Below, in pieces: positions 1 to 5,819 of a stretch of 5,819 nucleotides of DNA. The stretch is from JBBQYA01 sp038209155 (GTDB lineage Bacteria > Bacteroidota > Bacteroidia > Sphingobacteriales > Sphingobacteriaceae). How positions within the stretch are numbered: the stretch's first letter is position 1; each line of letters opens with the position of its first letter. The stretch covers positions 1 through 5,819 of the forward strand of contig JBBQYA010000125.1 in NCBI GenBank assembly GCA_038209155.1, read 5' to 3'. The notes beneath the pieces were generated by a model, which saw nothing but the letters and a program-made list of their open reading frames with translations, was not told the DNA's origin and made no database searches. Made by a program: the position numbers and the translations under genes.

Positions 1-2
1 GT

Positions 3-731
3 GTAAGTGATGCTGATAAAATAAATACTCTTGCTTTATTTACCGGCCGAAAACCTAAAAGACAAATCAATAGCACACTTTTAAGAAATTGGGCAATAGA
101 GCTATCTGGTATTCCAGATTGGCTTTTCGAAGAGTCTTACCAAGTAGTTGGAGATTTAGCAGAAACTATCGCTTTGCTTATTCCATTAGGTGATGAAACT
201 CAGGATAAAAATTTAAGTGAGTGGATGCAAGATATTCGAGGTCTTGCAAAAATGGATGAGTTAGAAAAAAAAACTTTTGTTTTAACTGCATGGAATCAAT
301 TAAATTCTTCCGAACGATTTGTATTTAATAAAATTCTGACGGGTGGTTTTAGAATAGGAGTTTCTCAAAGTTTAATTGTAAAAGCTATATCCAAATTAAG
401 TGGAATTGAAGCAACTACAATTACTCATCGGATTATGGGAAATTGGAATCCCGAAACTTTCAATTACTCTGCATTAACTGCGCAGGAGGACGGAAGTACA
501 GATAGTTCCAGACCTTATCCTTTTTTTCTTGCCTACTCTGTTGATGAAGAAAAATTGGGATTGATTGATCCTTCCGAAGATTTGTTGTTTAGTGAGCCTA
601 AAGAATGGCAGGCTGAATGGAAATGGGATGGAATTAGGGCTCAATTAATAAAAAGAAATAATGAAATTTTTATATGGAGTCGAGGTGAGGAATTGGTAAC
701 TGATAAATTTCCAGAATTACATTCTTTTTGA
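3..731 (+). CDS. ATP-dependent DNA ligase, N-terminal part (5'-truncated by window, 3'-truncated by frameshift)
   Basis: This is the first part of a nick-sealing ATP-dependent DNA ligase. The reading frame is open from the window edge (first full codon at 3), so the true start lies upstream and roughly 25-35 residues are missing. About 200 visible residues form the N-terminal DNA-binding domain, including TGRKPKRQIN and WLFEESYQVVGDLAETIA. The adenylation domain then opens with motif I, KWDGIR; its lysine (codon 621-623) should carry the AMP. A motif III-like FIWSRGEEL follows, and the frame ends at TGA 729-731. The continuation is in another frame from 728. The sequence looks like the bacterial ligase family encoded with a DEXH helicase, an exonuclease and a phosphoesterase (ligase-associated DNA damage response cassette; the family is called cisplatin damage response ligase in some annotations). 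That assignment rests on recognition of the sequence. The adenylation domain is incomplete, so this piece alone should not seal nicks. Confidence 0.88.
   Translation, partial: VSDADKINTLALFTGRKPKRQINSTLLRNWAIELSGIPDWLFEESYQVVGDLAETIALLIPLGDETQDKNLSEWMQDIRGLAKMDELEKKTFVLTAWNQLNSSERFVFNKILTGGFRIGVSQSLIVKAISKLSGIEATTITHRIMGNWNPETFNYSALTAQEDGSTDSSRPYPFFLAYSVDEEKLGLIDPSEDLLFSEPKEWQAEWKWDGIRAQLIKRNNEIFIWSRGEELVTDKFPELHSF
723..731 (+). other. Frameshift site in the ligase gene (T-run, one T short)
   Basis: The upstream frame reads His-Ser-Phe and then stops at TGA 729-731. The frame starting at 728 reads Leu-Asn-Ser-Met-Pro-Asn-Gly and stays open to the natural ligase C-terminus. The sequence is TC followed by five T and then GAA. 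One more T would give TCT TTT TTG AAT and join the two halves without loss. The lesion is therefore a one-base deletion in a homopolymer, real or from sequencing. Confidence 0.85.
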
Positions 732-1525
732 ATTCAATGCCCAACGGTACAGCAATAGATGGAGAAATTGTAACTTATCAAAATGGTAAACCAATGCCAT
801 TTAATACATTACAGACCAGAATTGGAAGAAAAAATTTAACAAAAAAAATATTAGCCGAAAACCCAGTAAGTGTAATTGCTTATGACTGTTTAGAATTTAA
901 TTCTTTAGATATTCGATCTGAAAAATTAATAGATCGTAGAACTATTTTAGAAAGAATTATTAATGAAAATTTAGTTAAAGACCAATTTCATCTATCCAAA
1001 ATAATTGATTTTGGAAATTGGAAACAACTGAGTGAATTTAGGGAAAAAAGTAGAGATGAACTCGCGGAGGGAATTATGTTGAAGAGGAAATCGTCTAGCT
1101 ATCAAGTAGGAAGAAAAAGAGGAGATTGGTGGAAATGGAAAGTAGATCCAATGACGGTGGATGGAGTGTTAATTTATGCCCAAAAAGGTCATGGTCGCAG
1201 AGCAGATTTATATACTGATTATACGTTTGCAGTTTGGGATGGAGAAAAATTAGTCCCATTTGCAAAAGCCTATTCTGGCCTTACCGATAAAGAAATTGCA
1301 CAAGTTGATCATTTTATTAAAAGAAATACCTTGGAAAGATTTGGACCAGTAAGAACGGTGAAAGCAGAACTAGTTTTTGAATTAGCCTTTGAAGGAATCA
1401 GTGAATCTAGTAGGCATAAATCAGGAATTGCATTGCGTTTTCCAAGAATCTTGCGCTGGCGAAAAGATAAACCAAAAGAAGAAGCAGATACTATTGAAAC
1501 GCTGAGGAATATGTTGGGTAAATAA
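728..1525 (+). CDS. ATP-dependent DNA ligase, C-terminal part (separated by a -1 frameshift)
   Basis: This is the remainder of the ligase, in the frame one base back from the upstream piece. The frame can be read from TTG 728, but it is a continuation rather than a true start. It carries motif DGEIV just after the junction, motif IV EGIMLK at 1067-1084, and motif V in WWKWK at 1127-1141. The OB-fold domain begins at VDGVLIYAQKGHGRRADLYTDY. The last part, with RFPRILRWRKDKP, fits motif VI and the usual C-terminus of the family. The two pieces together give about 507 residues. Adding the missing N-terminus gives about 535, close to the size I expect for full-length members. All ligase motifs are intact, so the single shift is the only visible defect. 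Either the lesion is recent or it is a homopolymer sequencing error. Without the shift this would be a normal ligase. Confidence 0.88.
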   Translation: MNSMPNGTAIDGEIVTYQNGKPMPFNTLQTRIGRKNLTKKILAENPVSVIAYDCLEFNSLDIRSEKLIDRRTILERIINENLVKDQFHLSKIIDFGNWKQLSEFREKSRDELAEGIMLKRKSSSYQVGRKRGDWWKWKVDPMTVDGVLIYAQKGHGRRADLYTDYTFAVWDGEKLVPFAKAYSGLTDKEIAQVDHFIKRNTLERFGPVRTVKAELVFELAFEGISESSRHKSGIALRFPRILRWRKDKPKEEADTIETLRNMLGK

Positions 1526-1559
1526 ATAAAAATTTTAATAATTGGAATAAAATTGATTA

Positions 1560-1604
1560 CCTTAAAAAAGTTTCTGTAATTTAACTTTTTAAGGATTTTT
1601 TTTT
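1560..1604 (+). terminator. Rho-independent terminator after the ligase
   Basis: The arms CCTTAAAAAAGTT (1560-1572) and AACTTTTTAAGG (1583-1594) pair over 12 bp with one bulged A, around a 10-nt loop. An uninterrupted run of nine T follows at 1596-1604. It lies 35 bases after the ligase stop codon on the same strand, so it ends the ligase transcript. Read on the other strand the hairpin has no good T-run, so I do not claim it also stops the converging methyltransferase transcript. From 1605 to 1792 I see only AT-rich DNA with no gene and no clear hairpin. Confidence 0.85.
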
Positions 1605-1792
1605 AAAAAAAGTGTTTTTTAATTCTTTGTCAAAATAAATTTATATTATTTTATTGAACCCTTCTTAACTATTTTAGAATGAATTCACTTTCTCAATTTA
1701 TAACTATAAAAGTTTTTGTTTTTTCAAATAAATAATTTTACTAAATTAATGACTGCCTGACCTATTTATTTTTTTTTGTTAAATATTTAAGT

Positions 1793-3403
1793 TTATTTTC
1801 CTCTGTTTAATCTTCTGGCAGATAGCTTTTTCCAAATATTATGAGCCATATTTATTTCTTTTTGAGTCAATCCAAAATGCTCTTTCAAAATTATTTGGTT
1901 AGTTATTTTTAAAACCTCTTCAATGTCAGTTTTATCACGAATAAGTTTGTCAATTTGCGGAAGTAGTGAGGCATTATTAATATTGTAAGGAAGTAATATT
2001 CTTTCGGCTTCATTTGGCATTAATTCCAAAACTCCACCTCCATGACTTCTTCCTGAAACCTCAGTAAAAGCTAACGAAAGTGAATTGTAATAACTTGCTG
2101 TCATAGCTTGAATATCTGTATTTGGTCTTACAAATACTCTATGCATGGTATCAGTTGTGTAAGCATTAGCTTCATTAATTATCAATCTTGGATAGAGATT
2201 GCTTCTTCTGATAAACAAAGCATCAGAAATTTTCAAAGAAGTAACTACAAACCAATCATCGCGAATACCAGTTTTGTAACCTTTGTGAATTTCTAAACTT
2301 TCTCCATACTGAATGTATTTTAGTCCACCATTATTTTTGTTTTCATTTTTTCCTGCAGGAAATACTAATAAATGAGCTTTTGCTTTCGAAAATTTGTTTT
2401 TCTCCCAATCTTTCTCTGTAAAAATTGCACTATTCACTTGAACACTTCTTCCAACCATTGGTCTTGCGTAGTTTTGCAAATCATATTCTTCGACTATTGA
2501 AAGCGGAACTGTAAAAAAATTATTAGATCCAGTTGTAATTCCTACCTCTACTCTTGCAAACTTTTCAAGGGTAGGAATATTTCTTTCTATTGCAATGTTT
2601 TCTAAAAAATCAATTTCATCTTGTTCCAAAAAATAGAAAGTCCATTTATTACTTTTAAAATCAATTTTCTTTTGCGGACTTTTTAATCTTGCTACATCAA
2701 GGGTTTTCAATTCGCTTGCATCATGCAATTCTATATGTTCAATATTATGACTTTTAGTTTCATTTTTTTCACAAAGTAATAATACAACTTCTTGTTGAAT
2801 ATCTGGAAATACCAATTTTTCAAAAGAAATAATATTTATTTTATTATAAAAATTGGCAAGAAACTTTCGTAATTGCAAAGCATAAGAAACCTGAAGAATT
2901 TCTGCTGGCAAAACGAAACCAATTCTACCCCCTTTAATTTTTAACAATAAGGATGAACCTACTACAAAAGAAACCCAAGCATTGGTAAGTTTGGAATAAG
3001 TCAATCCTGCTTTTATAAAAATGTCTTGTGCCTCAATTTGTTGCATCCTATTAAAAAATTGGTATCTAATATAAGGAGGGTTTCCTACTATTAAATCAAA
3101 TTTGCTCTCTGTATTATTACAATAAGTATGAAAGTCGTCGTTTATGATTTGTTTGTTTTTTAAATTTATTTTGTCAGCTTTTATTGATTCCTCCTCATCC
3201 AATTCTATTGCTGTAATTGATTGATAATTTAAATCATGCTTTTGAATTTGATCCAAAAAAACTCCATCACCGCAACTTGGTTCAAGAATGTCAAAATCAT
3301 TACTACCATTTATTCCCCAACGCAAAATAAATTCTGCAATTGGTTCTGGTGTATAAAATCCACCTCTTAATTTTTCGACTGTTGCTTCTTTTATTAGCTT
3401 CAT
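1793..3403 (-). CDS. Type II N6-adenine DNA methyltransferase (Eco57I/TaqI-like)
   Basis: This 536-residue enzyme should transfer a methyl group from SAM to the exocyclic amine of adenine in the recognition site, protecting host DNA from the nuclease encoded upstream. Motif X appears as GGFYTPEPIAEFI (about 14-26). The SAM-binding motif I is LEPSCGDGVFL (40-50), an acidic motif II lies in AIELDEEE (65-72), and the catalytic motif IV is NPPY (108-111). The order X-I-IV with the recognition domain at the C-terminus is the gamma-class arrangement. Residues of about 280-470 form the probable recognition domain, beginning VEVGITTGSNNFF and ending GGGVLELMPNEAERILLP, as in TaqI-type specificity regions. 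No nuclease motif is fused to it, so this is a stand-alone modification subunit. ATG 3403-3401 overlaps the regulator's TGA as ATGA, implying coupled translation. The specificity cannot be read from the sequence. Confidence 0.93.
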   Translation of the reverse strand: MKLIKEATVEKLRGGFYTPEPIAEFILRWGINGSNDFDILEPSCGDGVFLDQIQKHDLNYQSITAIELDEEESIKADKINLKNKQIINDDFHTYCNNTESKFDLIVGNPPYIRYQFFNRMQQIEAQDIFIKAGLTYSKLTNAWVSFVVGSSLLLKIKGGRIGFVLPAEILQVSYALQLRKFLANFYNKINIISFEKLVFPDIQQEVVLLLCEKNETKSHNIEHIELHDASELKTLDVARLKSPQKKIDFKSNKWTFYFLEQDEIDFLENIAIERNIPTLEKFARVEVGITTGSNNFFTVPLSIVEEYDLQNYARPMVGRSVQVNSAIFTEKDWEKNKFSKAKAHLLVFPAGKNENKNNGGLKYIQYGESLEIHKGYKTGIRDDWFVVTSLKISDALFIRRSNLYPRLIINEANAYTTDTMHRVFVRPNTDIQAMTASYYNSLSLAFTEVSGRSHGGGVLELMPNEAERILLPYNINNASLLPQIDKLIRDKTDIEEVLKITNQIILKEHFGLTQKEINMAHNIWKKLSARRLNRGK

Positions 3404-3723
3404 TTTTTAAGAGTTTTTTTGGTTTTTAAATATTTCACCTTTTGTTCAGCTACTTTTAATACTTCACTGGACAAATCTTCTTCATCCATTATTTTATAAG
3501 CAATCGAATCACTTACAAAAGCAATCATCAAATCTTTGTCGCTTACATTAAAGTATTTCCCAAATTTTTCAATGAGAAGTTTGGTTGGTTTGCGATTGTT
3601 CTTTTCAATTTTACCCAACATTGAAGTGTCAATCTGCAATTCCTCAGCAACTTCACGCAAAGTAAGATTTTGTTCTTCACGAAGTTTCTTTACGGTCTCA
3701 CCGAAAGAGTTTTCTGTTTTCAT
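3400..3723 (-). CDS. XRE-family helix-turn-helix regulator of the restriction-modification operon (controller-like)
   Basis: This is a small basic DNA-binding protein of 107 residues. Residues of about 7-65 form a five-helix XRE/Cro-type domain: FGETVKKLREEQ, then TLREVAEEL as the first helix of the HTH, then DTSMLGKIEKNNRKPT with the recognition helix and its usual following turn, then LLIEKFGKYFNV. A charged, probably helical tail follows (about 66-107), which may support dimerisation. The layout resembles control proteins of restriction-modification systems and small HTH proteins that precede methyltransferase genes in Bacteroidota. Its TGA overlaps the methyltransferase ATG, so the two genes form one operon. 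The ATG abuts a perfect inverted repeat that overlaps the promoter, so autoregulation is likely; repression is inferred from the operator position. No Shine-Dalgarno sequence is visible. Whether it also affects the nuclease gene is unknown. Confidence 0.88.
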   Translation of the reverse strand: MKTENSFGETVKKLREEQNLTLREVAEELQIDTSMLGKIEKNNRKPTKLLIEKFGKYFNVSDKDLMIAFVSDSIAYKIMDEEDLSSEVLKVAEQKVKYLKTKKTLKK

Positions 3724-3745
3724 TTTGGACTAATTCAGTCCAAAA
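3723..3745 (-). promoter_or_regulatory. Probable operator: perfect 9-bp inverted repeat
   Basis: On the plus strand, TTTTGGACT (3723-3731) and AGTCCAAAA (3737-3745) are exact reverse complements around a 5-bp centre, AATTC. The first base of the regulator's ATG lies inside one arm, and the TTTTG of the probable -7 element lies in or next to the other. A dimeric HTH protein bound here would block RNA polymerase, so the simplest reading is autorepression by the adjacent XRE protein. I saw no second perfect copy in the window. Confidence 0.72.
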
Positions 3746-3770
3746 GTACTTACTAAAAATTTACAAACAA
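3741..3770 (-). promoter_or_regulatory. Bacteroidota-type promoter for the regulator-methyltransferase operon
   Basis: Read on the minus strand, TTG (3770-3768) is followed after 19 bases by TACTTTTG (3748-3741). The latter matches the Bacteroidota -7 consensus TAnnTTTG exactly. The expected start point, a few bases downstream near 3735, leaves a leader of only about a dozen bases before the ATG at 3723. The -7 element runs directly into the inverted repeat. This is a consensus match, not a mapped start. Confidence 0.6.
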
Positions 3771-3774
3771 TAGC

Positions 3775-3801
3775 TTTCAACAAATTAGTTTTCAACAAAT
3801 T
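3775..3801. repeat. Two direct copies of a 12-bp sequence, 15-bp period
   Basis: TTTCAACAAATT occurs at 3775-3786 and again at 3790-3801, with three bases between the copies. The pair lies between the nuclease stop codon and the -33 region of the regulator promoter. It could be an upstream protein-binding site or simply a local duplication in AT-rich DNA. No hairpin terminator is present here, so transcription from the nuclease gene may continue into the regulator gene. Confidence 0.6.
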
Positions 3802-3817
3802 TTTTTTTAGAATATTT

Positions 3818-5005
3818 TTACTTGATTTCAAGAATGAATTCAGCGCCTTTTATTGTTTTAAATAAAAAAGCGCTTTTGCCAATTAATCTTGCGTTTGTAA
3901 TTACAGATTTTGCAGCTCCCCAACTTATTGAAGTCATAGAATTTTTCTGCTCATAGGAACGGGTATCCGTTCTTGAATTGTGTGTAAGTGTTAGTTTATA
4001 AGTTCCTGAATCTTCACCGTCAATAACAATGTTAAAAATTGCTTTTGTTCTCTCAAGATGTGAGGTTTCGGGTTTTGAATCAAGCTTCCATTTTAAAGAA
4101 GAAAAAACGGTATCTCTGAAATAATGTCGCTGGTCAATTTCCTTGGTTTTACCTTTTTTGAAAAGCATTGAACCAGTTGGATTGGTATTTAAACCCTTCG
4201 GAATATTCAAATCTCTTTCAGTTAGTTTACCGCTTTCCCAAATCATAATACCTTTCTTGGCAATACGACTTCGTCCAATACTAGGGGTTGCTATTTTTAC
4301 TTTGCTTATTAGTTTTTTCTGCCCTTTAAATTCTTTTGGGATTTTTGCAATATCTCTCTTTGGAAATATTTTTGAAATGATATGATTAGATTCCTTGGTT
4401 TTAGTTTCCTCTATTTTATCATATGCAACCTTTCGTTCAGCTTCTGTAGGAACTAACTTTGCTTTCACTAAATCATTAATTATTTTTTTTGAAAGTTTTG
4501 TTAGGTTAGGATCACTAAAATCAAATAGACCTTTAAAATAAGTCTTAAGCTGTTCAATGATTTTCCTATCTGCAACAACTGAATTATCTATACTTATTAA
4601 AAGTGAAGATTCTACATTTGAAAACAAACCATAAGAAGTAAGATTTGAAGAACCAATTATCAGTTCTGACTTCTTTTCACCCTCGAAAAGATAAATTTTC
4701 GGATGAAAGATTGTATTAGATGGTTGATAAAACACAAATGAATTAATTTTCATTGACAAAAGTATTTCTAAAGCCTCTTTAGATGTACCTTTTTGATCAA
4801 TACCTGTAATTATAGATATTTCTTTCAAATGCTTTTTAGCTTTTTTTAGATGCTTGGAAATACCAATAACTCCAGATTGACTGGCAAATGCTGAAATACA
4901 TATAAATGTATGAAAGTTTTTTTCAGAGAAAAATTTAATCAATTGTTTTCCGACTGAAAAATTTGATTCGCTTTCAAAACCTTGACCCAAAAATGTAATC
5001 TTCAT
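3818..5005 (-). CDS. PLD-fold (HKD) type II restriction endonuclease, BfiI/NgoFVII-like
   Basis: This 395-residue protein is the probable nuclease of the system. The N-terminal half has a phospholipase D-type fold: strand ISIITGI (63-69), then one catalytic block, HPKIYLFEGE (101-110), GSSNLT (118-123) and NVESSLLI (130-137). His101, Lys103, Asn121 and Glu132 have the same spacing as the active-site H, K, N and E I recall for BfiI, a metal-independent endonuclease that forms one active site from two subunits. Residues of about 165-280 are lysine-rich and look like a linker. Residues of about 290-395 (RHYFRDTVFSSLKW, YEQKNSMTSISWGAAKSVI) form a separate C-terminal domain, probably for DNA recognition; I cannot assign its fold, though a B3-like domain as in this nuclease group is plausible. 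The gene precedes the regulator-methyltransferase pair by 94 bases. Other PLD enzymes are possible, but the methyltransferase neighbour favours restriction. Confidence 0.85.
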   Translation of the reverse strand: MKITFLGQGFESESNFSVGKQLIKFFSEKNFHTFICISAFASQSGVIGISKHLKKAKKHLKEISIITGIDQKGTSKEALEILLSMKINSFVFYQPSNTIFHPKIYLFEGEKKSELIIGSSNLTSYGLFSNVESSLLISIDNSVVADRKIIEQLKTYFKGLFDFSDPNLTKLSKKIINDLVKAKLVPTEAERKVAYDKIEETKTKESNHIISKIFPKRDIAKIPKEFKGQKKLISKVKIATPSIGRSRIAKKGIMIWESGKLTERDLNIPKGLNTNPTGSMLFKKGKTKEIDQRHYFRDTVFSSLKWKLDSKPETSHLERTKAIFNIVIDGEDSGTYKLTLTHNSRTDTRSYEQKNSMTSISWGAAKSVITNARLIGKSAFLFKTIKGAEFILEIK

Positions 5006-5024
5006 TAATACTTTGAATTTTAAA

Positions 5025-5032
5025 TAAATGTA
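5025..5032 (-). promoter_or_regulatory. Weak candidate -7 element for the nuclease gene
   Basis: TACATTTA on the minus strand (5032-5025) matches TAnnTTTG at all but its last defined base and lies 19 bases before the nuclease ATG at 5005. No clear TTG lies at the expected distance upstream. The 56-base gap after the preceding gene has no hairpin terminator, so the nuclease may also be reached by read-through from the methyltransferase upstream. No copy of the inverted repeat seen before the regulator is present. Confidence 0.25.
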
Positions 5033-5061
5033 TGATTAAACTATAATTTAGTGAAAGAACA

Positions 5062-5819
5062 TTATCCTCTCACCAAAAAATCCTCTTTCACTTGTCCTTT
5101 TCTGAAAAAAACTATTCCAAAATGAAACAAATCAACCGTTACAGTTACATCAGAATTTGCTTTGATTTTTTGCCAAGCGTTCATCATTCCTTGCGACCAA
5201 TAAATATCATCAAAAATAAAAATAGTGCCTTCGGAACTATAAGGAATAGCCTTTTCAAAATAATCCAAAGTAGCTTTTTCCGTATGATTTCCATCGAAAT
5301 AAATAAAGTCTATCCTATTTCTTTTTTTCAAAATCGTTGGAAAAACGTCATCTATATTTCCAATTTCTATTTCAATATTGTTTATACTTAAATTCAAAAA
5401 TACCCGATTTGCAACAACTGCTATTTCTTCACATCCTTCAATCGTTGTAATCTTACTCTTGGTATTTGCCTTTGCAAAGTAAGCAGTTGTAATTCCAAAA
5501 GAAGTTCCTAGTTCAATACTATTTTTTGGCTGAAAATGTTCAAAAATCCTCGCTAATAAATTGGCAAGTTTTTTACTTTTCAAAGAAGTTTTAGCAATTG
5601 AGCTTACTTTTCTTTTTAAAACAGATTGCATGATGGAACCTGCCCCCAAATCTTTTATAGTTAAAATAGAATGATCGTCTAATAATTTTTTTCGTTCATT
5701 TTCTATGTCATTATATTTGTTGGATTCAGTTTTTTTGTAAATTACATTTTCCAATAAATCATAAACAAATGGCGAATGTGTTCCATGTAAAGTATTTGCT
5801 TTCAAATAATGTTGCAAAA
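5062..5819 (-). CDS. Class I SAM-dependent methyltransferase, MTase_24-like (5'-truncated by window edge)
   Basis: This is a Rossmann-fold methyltransferase of unknown substrate, probably cytoplasmic. The frame is open through the window edge, and the leftmost TTG at 5817 is internal coding, so a short N-terminal piece (perhaps 10-20 residues) is missing. Visible residues begin LQHYLKANTLHGTHSPFVYD, close to a Bacteroidota family whose members start with an HGxHSPFVF-type segment. Motif I is ELGTSFGITTAYFA (102-115), the SAM-ribose acidic residue is in TTIEG (124-128), and FIYFDGNHTEKATLDYFEKA (171-190) and IFDDIYWSQG (201-210) match the catechol-O-methyltransferase-like and MTase_24 pattern. 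It shows no DNA-methyltransferase NPPY motif, so it is unlikely to belong to the restriction-modification system. It looks like the flanking chromosomal gene on that side. Its stop codon is at 5064-5062. Confidence 0.85.
   Translation of the reverse strand, partial: LQHYLKANTLHGTHSPFVYDLLENVIYKKTESNKYNDIENERKKLLDDHSILTIKDLGAGSIMQSVLKRKVSSIAKTSLKSKKLANLLARIFEHFQPKNSIELGTSFGITTAYFAKANTKSKITTIEGCEEIAVVANRVFLNLSINNIEIEIGNIDDVFPTILKKRNRIDFIYFDGNHTEKATLDYFEKAIPYSSEGTIFIFDDIYWSQGMMNAWQKIKANSDVTVTVDLFHFGIVFFRKGQVKEDFLVRG

Noticed and set aside
723..731. Programmed -1 frameshifting in the ligase gene
   Set aside because: The codons TCT TTT TGA do not form a proper X XXY YYZ slippery heptamer, I see no clear downstream stem, and no reason is known for this ligase family to need recoding. 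A deletion or read error in the T-run is simpler.
3..1525. Ligase as a functional part of the restriction-modification system
   Set aside because: It lies on the opposite strand, has its own strong terminator, and belongs to a family known from a separate DNA repair cassette.
1605..1792. Remnant of the missing helicase or a small RNA in the intergenic stretch
   Set aside because: No frame of useful length, no helicase-like motif, and no stable structure beyond the ligase terminator are visible.
2108..2296. Short plus-strand open frame opposite the DNA methyltransferase gene; similar short frames at 3536-3733, 4143-4385 and 5092-5391
   Set aside because: Each lies antisense to a well-supported gene, has no recognisable domain, and looks like a chance frame in AT-rich DNA.
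3400..3410. Frameshift fusion of the regulator with the methyltransferase across the A-run before ATGA
   Set aside because: The methyltransferase has a complete N-terminus with motif X soon after its own ATG, and CTT AAA AAA TGA is not a good slippery site. Simple translational coupling explains the overlap.
3723..3745. Inverted repeat as a terminator for the nuclease gene
   Set aside because: There is no T-run after the stem on the minus strand, and the stem runs into the regulator's ATG, so an operator fits better.
1793..5005. A DISARM-type defence system (PLD protein plus methyltransferase)
   Set aside because: DISARM also needs a helicase and a DUF1998-type partner, and neither is present between the flanking genes. 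The small XRE regulator and gene sizes fit a type II restriction-modification set.

Overview
The window comes from an AT-rich member of the Bacteroidota (Flavobacteriia/Cytophagia-like). Three things point there. The edge genes resemble Bacteroidota housekeeping families: an ATP-dependent DNA ligase of the ligase-associated repair cassette and a MTase_24-type SAM methyltransferase whose visible N-terminus contains HGTHSPFVYD. Shine-Dalgarno sequences are not evident. The best promoter has the TTG-N19-TAnnTTTG form typical of this phylum. These are judgements from reading the sequence; no database search was run.

Layout. Positions 1-1525 (+) hold an ATP-dependent DNA ligase that lacks its first few dozen residues at the window edge. 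It is split by a one-base deletion in a T-run at about 725-729. A strong hairpin plus T-run terminator follows at 1560-1604, then about 190 bases of AT-rich sequence without a gene. Everything from 1793 to the end is on the minus strand. In transcription order this is a SAM-dependent methyltransferase cut by the window edge (5819-5062), a phospholipase-D-fold restriction endonuclease (5005-3818), a small XRE-type regulator (3723-3400), and an N6-adenine DNA methyltransferase of the Eco57I/TaqI kind (3403-1793).

The central three genes form a compact type II-like restriction-modification island. The nuclease has one HKD-type motif whose H, K, N and E residues are spaced as I recall them in the metal-independent enzyme BfiI. 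The regulator and methyltransferase overlap by ATGA and should be translationally coupled. Just before the regulator, a perfect 9-bp inverted repeat spans the -7 promoter element, the probable transcription start and the first base of the start codon. This suggests that the regulator represses its own gene and the methyltransferase gene. The nuclease gene lies upstream with its own, weaker promoter and no copy of the operator that I can see.

The island lies between two genes that look chromosomal. In related genomes I would expect a DEXH helicase partner after the ligase, and it is absent here. Insertion of the island may therefore have separated the repair cassette, and the ligase beside it carries a frameshift. 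The restriction-modification parts belong to recognisable families. The points worth following up are the gene order, the operator geometry, the unassigned nuclease C-terminus and the broken ligase.
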